Source of the DNA: a bacterium
GTDB lineage: Bacteria; Patescibacteriota; Microgenomatia; UBA10105; UBA927
NCBI GenBank assembly: GCA_021817785.1
Contig: JAKAFY010000009.1
Span: 1-54,256, forward strand
Reading direction: 5' to 3'
Length of the DNA stretch: 54,256 nucleotides
Every line of letters begins with the position of its first letter. Positions within the stretch are counted from its first letter, which is position 1. The notes under the pieces are model-generated. The model did not search any database. It had not been told where the DNA came from and was given only the letters and a program-made list of their open reading frames with translations. This document shows positions 48,624-54,256 of the stretch, piece by piece. Made by a program: the position numbers and the translations under genes.

Positions 48624-49994
48624 ATGTTTCGTAATCCCCGCCGCGTATTTATCCTATTGTGGTTGCTGACAATGGTGCTCGTGTTCGTCGACTTACCGGA
48701 AAACTATCATCTGAAGTTTACGGTTTTCGGGAAAAAAGTTGATCGCATCATCAACCCTCCGTCTATCAACGTCAATCTTTTCGGGATGCAGATTCAAAAA
48801 TCATTTACGACATCGCTGGGGCTTGACCTTGCGGGAGGAAGTCACGTCGCGCTGGAAGCGGACATGACACATATCAAGCCAGCAGACCGCCTGTCTGCGC
48901 TTGAATCCGCCAAAGAAGTCATAGACCGCCGCGTCAATTTTTTCGGAGTGTCCGAGCCGGTGGTGCAGACAGCGGTGGATAATAATTCGTACCGCATTAT
49001 CGTGGAGCTTCCGGGCGTCAGTGATGTGGATCAGGCGATCGCGCTTATCGGGCAGACGGCATTATTGGATTTTCGGGAATTTCTCCCGACACCGCAGGCT
49101 ACCGCATCCGCCTACGTCATACCGACACTGGAAAATACCAAATCAGTGGGAATTACCGGAAAGGATTTGTCCCGCGCAACCATGGATTTCGGCCAACAGA
49201 CCGGGACTCCGGAAGTAGCTTTGGAATTTACCTCGGAAGGCGGCAAAAAATTCGGCGACGTTACCACCCGTTTAGTCGGCAAGCAGCTTGCGATATTTTT
49301 GGATAATATTCCGCTTACCGCGCCGGTCGTGCAGACCCCGATTACGGACGGGCGCGCCGTAGTCACCGGCAACTTTACCCGGGATTCCGCAAATGCGTTA
49401 GCACTACAGTTAAACGCCGGAGCGCTGCCGGTCCCCGTATCGGTTGTGGAGCAGCGGACGGTAGAAGCGACACTGGGAGCCGCATCGGTCGCCCAAAGCA
49501 TCCGGGCGGGAGCCGTAGGGCTTTCGTTGGTAGCACTGTTTATGGTACTGCAGTACGGAAGACTCGGGTTTATCGCGGATATGGCATTGCTTCTCTATGG
49601 TCTCTTGTCCTTTGGCGTCTTTCGTTTGTTGAGTATCACGCTTACGTTACCCGGTATCGCAGGATTTATTTTGTCTATCGGTATGGCAGTAGACAGTAAT
49701 ATTCTGATTTTTGAACGCTACAAAGAAGAACGGTGGAACGGAAAACCCTGGCATATCGCGATAGAGCAGGCGTTCGGAAAAGCGTGGGACAGTATCCGGG
49801 ACGCGAACATTACCACAATCATTACATCGCTTATCCTCTATAATCCGGGTAACTGGGCGTTGTTGCCATCGTCCGGGTTGGTGCGCGGATTTGCGGCGAC
49901 ACTGCTTATCGGCGTGGTGATGAGTTTATTTACCGGCATCGTTGCTACCCGCACGTTTATACGGGTGCTGTATAAGGAGAAAGAAACACTATGA
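48624..49994 (+). CDS. secD: protein translocase subunit SecD
   Basis: SecD (456 aa) works with SecF to pull proteins out of the SecY channel using the proton gradient. The first helix (about 8-25) is followed by FTTSLGLDLAGGSHVALEADM, the periplasmic P1 domain, and five C-terminal membrane helices of the RND-type fold containing GMAVDSNILIFERYKEE. It overlaps secF by ATGA (49991-49994). SecYEG partner secY is at 20132. Confidence 0.97.
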   Translation: MFRNPRRVFILLWLLTMVLVFVDLPENYHLKFTVFGKKVDRIINPPSINVNLFGMQIQKSFTTSLGLDLAGGSHVALEADMTHIKPADRLSALESAKEVIDRRVNFFGVSEPVVQTAVDNNSYRIIVELPGVSDVDQAIALIGQTALLDFREFLPTPQATASAYVIPTLENTKSVGITGKDLSRATMDFGQQTGTPEVALEFTSEGGKKFGDVTTRLVGKQLAIFLDNIPLTAPVVQTPITDGRAVVTGNFTRDSANALALQLNAGALPVPVSVVEQRTVEATLGAASVAQSIRAGAVGLSLVALFMVLQYGRLGFIADMALLLYGLLSFGVFRLLSITLTLPGIAGFILSIGMAVDSNILIFERYKEERWNGKPWHIAIEQAFGKAWDSIRDANITTIITSLILYNPGNWALLPSSGLVRGFAATLLIGVVMSLFTGIVATRTFIRVLYKEKETL

Positions 49995-50869
49995 TCCGAT
50001 TTAGCAAATATATATGGGTATACTTCCTGATTTCCGCACTGGTATTGGTGCCGGGCATATATTCACTGGTTCGATACGGCTTTAAGCCGTCCATCGACTT
50101 TTCCGGCGGGACGCTTGTGGAATTTACGACGAACAAAGATATCACGGTCGATGAAATGAACAAAGCCGCCAAAAATGCCCATGTAGACGTAGCCAGCCTA
50201 CAGAAAGCGGGAACAGAGCATTATCTCCTGCGCATGAAGCCGCAGTCTTCCGGGGTAATTTCCGGATTGATGACCGCCATAGAAGCGGCATCACAGTCCA
50301 AAATTACGATCCAGCGGAACGAAACCGTAGGCCCTATACTCGGAAAGGAATTATTGCAGAAGGCGACGTTTGCCGCTTTGTTTGCTATTTCCGCCATACT
50401 TCTGTACGTGGCATGGGCGTTCAAAAATATAAAATTCGGCATCGCCGCAGTTGTGGCACTGCTTCATGATCTGCTGGTAGTATTGGGGAGTTTCTCGCTG
50501 CTCGGTCATTTTATGGGAGTGGAAGTAGACACATTATTTGTCACGGCATTTCTCACGACCATGAGTTTTTCCGTGCACGATACGATTGTCGTATTCGACC
50601 GTATCCGTGAATACCTCAAGCGGGACCGGTCTCGCTCGTTTGAAGAACTTTGCGATATCGCACTTACCGAAACGATCAACCGGTCGATGACCAACTCGTT
50701 TACGATCATATTCATGTTGACTGCATTAGTCCTTATGGGAGGGGAGACGACGAAATGGTTTGTGGTAGCGCTTCTCATCGGTACCGTATCGGGAACCTAC
50801 TCATCCCCGTTTATCGCGACGCCGGTGCTGCTTTTGTGGGACAGATGGGAGAGAAGGCATAGAAAATAA
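49991..50869 (+). CDS. secF: protein translocase subunit SecF
   Basis: SecF (292 aa) has the signature SIDFSGGTLVEFTTN after the first helix, then a short periplasmic domain and five helices with SVHDTIVVFDRIREYLKRDRSRS and NRSMTNSFT. Size and order are normal. The start overlaps secD, so production is likely coupled one to one. It converges on the cca gene. Confidence 0.97.
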   Translation: MIRFSKYIWVYFLISALVLVPGIYSLVRYGFKPSIDFSGGTLVEFTTNKDITVDEMNKAAKNAHVDVASLQKAGTEHYLLRMKPQSSGVISGLMTAIEAASQSKITIQRNETVGPILGKELLQKATFAALFAISAILLYVAWAFKNIKFGIAAVVALLHDLLVVLGSFSLLGHFMGVEVDTLFVTAFLTTMSFSVHDTIVVFDRIREYLKRDRSRSFEELCDIALTETINRSMTNSFTIIFMLTALVLMGGETTKWFVVALLIGTVSGTYSSPFIATPVLLLWDRWERRHRK

Positions 50870-50887
50870 AAGACGTCGGCATCGTCG
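50870..50887 (-). terminator. weak terminator after cca, in the secF-cca gap
   Basis: On the minus strand GACG and CGTC around ATGCCGA are followed by TTTTATTTTC, which overlaps the end of secF. The stem is only about 4-5 bp, so efficiency is doubtful. It is placed between two converging genes. Confidence 0.35.
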
Positions 50888-52267
50888 TTACTTCGTTAGT
50901 TCGGATTTTAGTTCATTCATTTTCGAAAGAAGCGCCTCGCGTTCGTTGGGAAGTACTCCCTTTTCCACTTCGGCAAAAAGCGCATCCAGTACATTTCCTA
51001 TGATCGGGCCCGGTTTCACCTCGTAAAGTTTCATGACGTCATACCCGTTTACCTGGAGATCGGATACGGAAAATGGCTGGAGTTGTACTTCTTCCAGTCG
51101 CTTTTTATACAGCTCCAGTCGCCATGACGTTTCGGTGGCGCCTCCGCCCAACCGGTCTCCGATGCGAAGGGCCAGGATGTGTTCCAGATTTTCTTTGCCG
51201 ACACGCTTGATAAAGCGTCTGAGCGCCGCATCCGTTTGCCGTTCGTCGACGCTGAACTGGTGCCAGCGGACCAGGGTGGTAAGCAGGTCGAACTGTTTGT
51301 TGGAAAGCCGCAGACGTCGGGCCACATCACGCGCGATTTTGGTGCTTACCACCTCGTGGTTGTAAAACGTGATGACGCCGTCGGGAAGTACACGGTACGT
51401 TTTGGGCTTTCCGAGATCATGGATGAGCGTTGCCAGCCGCACGATAGGGTCGGAAGACGGGCAGTATTTCAGCGCCATGACCGAGTGGGTTCCCACGTCA
51501 TACATGTGGTGGCGTTTCGGGCTTTTTTGCGGAGTGGCAAACGCCACTTCCAGTTCCGGGAGGATATAGTGGAGGAGGTTCACGTTTTTCAGCACAAGCA
51601 CAGCGTCCGCCGCATGTTCGGATACTAATATCTTCAGAAATTCATCGCGTATCCGTTCGGCCGATATTTCCGTAAGGAGTGCCGCATTGTTTGCTATGGC
51701 CTGCGCGGTTTTTTCCTCGATGGTAAAGCCGAAACGGGCGGCAAACCGCACCGCACGCATCATACGGAGCGCGTCTTCCGCAAACCGTTCGTTTGCATCT
51801 CCGACGGTGCGGATGAGATTGGCTTTTAGGTCGTCCTGCCCGTGGTATGGGTCTACCAATGTTTTGCCGTCAAAGGCTATCGCATTTATGGTAAAGTCCC
51901 GCCGGGACAAATCTTCCAACAGCGTTTTACCCCACACGATTTTGTCCGGGTGCCGGTGATCTTTGTATCCTTCCTCGCTCCTGTACGTTGTTATTTCATA
52001 GATATCTTCTATTTCATCTTTCTGCAAACTGTCTGCGGTGAACTGTTTTCTGATTTTAATTCCCACGGTGCCGAACTGGTTGTCATAAAAGCTGTCGGGG
52101 AACAGTTCAAGAATTTTTTCCGGTACTGCGTTGCTCGTAAAATCCCACCCCTTGGTTTCTTTGCCCAGTAGCAAATCACGCACACTGCCTCCGACGGCAT
52201 AGGCTTCGAAACCCGCCTTTTTCAGGGTGTCTATTATGGTCTGTGCGGATTTGGGAAGGATAATCAT
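50888..52267 (-). CDS. cca: CCA tRNA nucleotidyltransferase with HD domain
   Basis: A 459-aa class II enzyme that adds or repairs the CCA end of tRNAs; the tRNA-Pro here does not encode CCA. The N-terminal head has AVGGSVRDLLLG and then G40-W-D42-FTSNA, where the family usually has D-x-D, so the first catalytic Asp is replaced by Gly. The RRDFTINAIAF and EDALRMMRAVRFAARFGF motifs follow. The middle has an HD domain (HDLGKPKTY, near 275). It may be limited to part of the reaction, but this is inference from one residue. Confidence 0.92.
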   Translation of the reverse strand: MIILPKSAQTIIDTLKKAGFEAYAVGGSVRDLLLGKETKGWDFTSNAVPEKILELFPDSFYDNQFGTVGIKIRKQFTADSLQKDEIEDIYEITTYRSEEGYKDHRHPDKIVWGKTLLEDLSRRDFTINAIAFDGKTLVDPYHGQDDLKANLIRTVGDANERFAEDALRMMRAVRFAARFGFTIEEKTAQAIANNAALLTEISAERIRDEFLKILVSEHAADAVLVLKNVNLLHYILPELEVAFATPQKSPKRHHMYDVGTHSVMALKYCPSSDPIVRLATLIHDLGKPKTYRVLPDGVITFYNHEVVSTKIARDVARRLRLSNKQFDLLTTLVRWHQFSVDERQTDAALRRFIKRVGKENLEHILALRIGDRLGGGATETSWRLELYKKRLEEVQLQPFSVSDLQVNGYDVMKLYEVKPGPIIGNVLDALFAEVEKGVLPNEREALLSKMNELKSELTK

Positions 52268-52285
52268 GCTGTTAGCTTTGATAGC

Positions 52286-52312
52286 CCGTCATTCCCGCGT
52301 AGGCGGGAATCC
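52286..52312. repeat. palindromic repeat ATTCCCGC-GTAG-GCGGGAAT
   Basis: An 8-bp perfect stem (52291-52298 with 52303-52310) in the cca leader. This sequence type is common as a dispersed intergenic repeat in CPR and other bacteria. The CCCGCC/GGCGGG hairpin in the tRNA-Pro remnant (32837-32853) and the 54189 element resemble it. Confidence 0.7.
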
Positions 52313-52323
52313 AGGTATTCTTG

Positions 52324-52333
52324 TGTTATTATA
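52324..52333. promoter_or_regulatory. overlapping divergent -10 boxes of recJ and cca
   Basis: On plus, TG-T-TATTAT (52324-52332) is an extended -10 with initiation expected at the recJ ATG (52340), so recJ may be leaderless. On minus, TATAAT occupies 52328-52333 and reads toward cca through the palindromic repeat. The two cannot be used at once. Confidence 0.55.
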
Positions 52334-52339
52334 CCTTCT

Positions 52340-54028
52340 ATGGGTAAGAAGTGGCAGATTGCAGGTAAAGTAACCAAGGATCCTTTAGATGAATTATTAC
52401 GCATCAGAGGCCTCGTCACGCCCAAAGATCGAGAGCTATTTTTGAATCCGCCGAATCCGGTTACGCTCTCTCCAAAAGATGTCGGCATTGATGGGGCGGA
52501 GTTGGGCCAAGTACTTAAACGGATCACAAAAGCGATTGAAAAAAAGGAATCCATAGTCGTTTACGCTGATTATGATGCGGACGGTATCACCGCAGGGGCA
52601 GTGATGTGGGAAACATTGTGGAAACTGGGTGCCCGGGTCATGCCGTATATTCCGCACAGGGCAGAGGAAGGCTACGGGTTGTCGGTAAAAGGCATCGATG
52701 CCGTGCGGGAGCAATATGACCCTACGCTCATTATCACCGTCGATCACGGGATCACAGCACATGAAAAAGTGGCATACGCCAAAACCCTCGGGATAGACGT
52801 TATCGTGACCGATCATCATGTCAAGCCGGATAAGGTACCTGATTGTTTACTCGTCCACACGACGCAGCTGGCAGGTAGCGGTGTATCATGGTTCGTCGCA
52901 AAGACGCTGCTGCTTTCAACCCCAGGGGTTGACGAGGCTGGCACGTCCAAGGCTACACTTTCTCACTCAGGCTCAACCCCTGGGGTTGAGGCTATGGATT
53001 TGTTGGCATTGGCGGCACTGGGGACGATTGCTGATCTCGTGCCGCTTACCGGTGCCAACCGTGCTATCGCTAAATACGGCATGGCGGCGATGAAAACAAC
53101 GCACAGAGTCGGGCTCAATGCGCTTATGGCGGACGCAGGGATCACGAAGGAGGGGATAGAAACGTATATGATTTCCCACATGCTGGCGCCCAGGCTTAAC
53201 GCCATGGGGAGGCTCGAGCATGCGCTCGATGCCCTACGCCTTTTGTGCACTACCGATGAAGCGAAAGCAAAAGTACTGGCGGAAAAGCTTGGGATGACCA
53301 ACAAAGAACGGCAGCAGCTTACGGAAGATACCGTCGTACACGCACACACCATACTCCCGGACACATCCAAAAAACTTATTTTTATCGCGCATGAAAGTTA
53401 TAACCAGGGCATCATTGGTTTAGTCGCAGGGAAGTTGGTGGAAGAGTACTACCGCCCGGCAATTGTGATTGCCAAAGGCGGGGAATTTTCGAAAGCGTCA
53501 GCCAGGTCGATAACCGGATTTAATATCATCGAAGCGATCCGCACGTGCACCGACTTATTGGTGGACGCGGGCGGGCATCCTATGGCTGCAGGATTTACCG
53601 TGGAGACAAAAAAAATCGAAAAGCTGAAAACGAAAATGGAAAAGCTGGCTGAAAAGGTACTACGCGATGAATTACTCATCCGTACGCTAAAGATAGATAT
53701 GGAAATTCCGGTGACGATGATCAAAGAGACGCTGTGGAAACAAATTCAGTCTATGGCGCCGTTTGGCATAGGTAACCCCGAGCCGGTGTTTGCTAGTAAA
53801 AACGTGAAGCTTACGGATACGCGCCTCATCGGGGCGACAAAGAAACATCTGAAGTTTAAAGTAAATACTCCCATAGGTCCTATTGATGCCATCGGCTTTA
53901 ATATGGCCGATATTCAGACCAAACTAAAGCCGGGAGAACCCGTAGATGTCGCGTATACGATCGATATGAATGAATGGAACGGAAGAAGAAACATACAGCT
54001 TAAAGTGAGAGATATTCTTGTCGGTTAG
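52340..54028 (+). CDS. recJ: single-stranded-DNA exonuclease RecJ
   Basis: RecJ (562 aa) degrades single-stranded DNA 5' to 3' in recombination and repair. The DHH-domain motifs are DYDADGIT, VDHGIT, TDHH, GSGVSW and ALAALGTIADLVPL. The DHHA1 part has RLNAMGRL, ESYNQGIIGLVAGKL and HPMAAGFTV. About 22-25 extra residues rich in Gly, Ser and Thr (TPGVDEAGT through GSTPGVEAM) sit just before the ALAALGTIAD motif and are encoded by palindromic DNA (52916-52990). The core motifs remain intact, so activity is likely kept. Confidence 0.95.
   Translation: MGKKWQIAGKVTKDPLDELLRIRGLVTPKDRELFLNPPNPVTLSPKDVGIDGAELGQVLKRITKAIEKKESIVVYADYDADGITAGAVMWETLWKLGARVMPYIPHRAEEGYGLSVKGIDAVREQYDPTLIITVDHGITAHEKVAYAKTLGIDVIVTDHHVKPDKVPDCLLVHTTQLAGSGVSWFVAKTLLLSTPGVDEAGTSKATLSHSGSTPGVEAMDLLALAALGTIADLVPLTGANRAIAKYGMAAMKTTHRVGLNALMADAGITKEGIETYMISHMLAPRLNAMGRLEHALDALRLLCTTDEAKAKVLAEKLGMTNKERQQLTEDTVVHAHTILPDTSKKLIFIAHESYNQGIIGLVAGKLVEEYYRPAIVIAKGGEFSKASARSITGFNIIEAIRTCTDLLVDAGGHPMAAGFTVETKKIEKLKTKMEKLAEKVLRDELLIRTLKIDMEIPVTMIKETLWKQIQSMAPFGIGNPEPVFASKNVKLTDTRLIGATKKHLKFKVNTPIGPIDAIGFNMADIQTKLKPGEPVDVAYTIDMNEWNGRRNIQLKVRDILVG
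52916..52990. repeat. two palindromic units inserted in frame in recJ
   Basis: TCAACCCC-A-GGGGTTGA (52916-52932) and CTCAACCCC-T-GGGGTTGAG (52972-52990) are perfect palindromes with the same arms, 39 bp apart. They encode STPGVDE and STPGVEA. The block extends a loop that is short in other RecJ proteins and keeps the reading frame. It looks like a repeat element carried within a gene. Confidence 0.8.
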
Positions 54029-54078
54029 TTCCCTTATTCCCCGAACTTCCATATCACCCAAAAAGTATTTCATAACAA

Positions 54079-54129
54079 ATAAACCCCGCGTTATCTGCAG
54101 CGCTATTGCCGCATAAACACGGGGTTTAT
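54079..54129 (+). terminator. long bidirectional terminator after recJ
   Basis: ATAAACCCCG (54079-54088) pairs with CGGGGTTTAT (54120-54129), and the inner part is also partly self-complementary (GTTATCTGC with GCATAAAC, imperfect). T- and A-rich flanks on both sides suit either direction. Confidence 0.75.
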
Positions 54130-54256
54130 GGTGTTTCATACATCATACGTTCCTCCCATCCACCAAATGCTCACGGGTGAACCGTGTCATTGCGATCCCG
54201 CGTAGCGGGAGAAGCAATCTGGTTCATCCGTAGGAAAAAGGTGGATAAAAGATAAA
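54130..54256. other. 3' end of the window: repeat and no recognised gene
   Basis: About 127 bp without a supported gene. A minus-strand GGGAGGA is followed by ATG and a 6-codon reading frame ending in the terminator, which is too short to support. ATTGC...TCCCGC-GTA-GCGGGA...GCAAT (54189-54218) is a nested palindrome of the dispersed-repeat kind. Confidence 0.5.
54189..54218. repeat. nested palindromic repeat near the window end
   Basis: Outer arms ATTGC (54189-54193) and GCAAT (54214-54218) enclose TCCCGC (54196-54201) and GCGGGA (54205-54210). This ATTGCGA...GCAATCT form is a familiar dispersed intergenic repeat in many bacterial genomes. Confidence 0.65.

Noticed and set aside
54130-54165. 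Minus-strand GGGAGGA plus ATG followed by a 6-codon frame
   Set aside because: Too short and running into a terminator; could be a leader remnant but cannot be supported.

Overview
The window looks like a chromosomal segment from a Candidate Phyla Radiation (Patescibacteria) bacterium, possibly of the Microgenomates group. The evidence is a compact gene layout, the standard genetic code with TGA used as stop, and an S10-spc-alpha ribosomal cluster in which rpsE is followed directly by rplO, so rpmD (uL30) is missing as in known CPR genomes. L2 has a short N-terminus, S14 is the zinc type, and small CPR-type proteins (DUF5679, DUF4446, DUF3048) are present. The lineage below phylum level is inference.

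Layout: 1-2286 holds the end of an AlkA-like glycosylase, a small cysteine-containing exported protein and a DipZ-type thiol-disulfide protein. 2413-7623 holds three tandem membrane-anchored sulfatase-like paralogues and a small membrane protein. 7610-23566 is the translation block: fusA, tuf, S10 and spc genes, secY, adk, cmk and map, with extra promoters and attenuator-like hairpins before fusA and before rplC. 23599-27695 interrupts it with two more alkaline-phosphatase-superfamily proteins and a cysteine-rich exported protein. 27692-32128 resumes with infA, rpmJ, rpsM, rpsK, rpsD, rpoA, rplQ, rplM and rpsI. 32133-32890 has a TrmH-type methyltransferase, tRNA-Pro(GGG) and a broken partial copy of that tRNA.

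33017-37116 is a stomatin-like gene, recA, recX and rny. 37117-40231 has an HU gene with a long structured leader, a LytR_C protein and two tandem HAD phosphatases. 40278-43370 is miaB, miaA and an AI-2E-family permease. 43401-43862 is RNase P RNA. 43939-45465 is comM. 45523-46072 is a small minus-strand operon (tail-anchored protein, then DUF5679). 46258-50869 carries DUF4446, DUF3048, a winged-helix/nucleotidyltransferase protein, secD and secF. 50888-54028 has divergent cca and recJ.

The most interesting observations are: (1) a leader of about 110 nt with the same order of helices directly upstream of two unrelated genes, HU and DUF5679; (2) AT-rich hairpins with the arm consensus GTTCATAAAGT placed before rpsM, rpsD and secD; (3) three tandem sulfatase paralogues that have all lost the Asp of the DHG metal motif; (4) palindromic units inserted in frame in recJ; (5) a partial tRNA-Pro duplication carrying a double-hairpin insertion; and (6) attenuator-like elements at unusual places in the translation operon. 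No CRISPR array, transposase, prophage or rRNA gene was seen.
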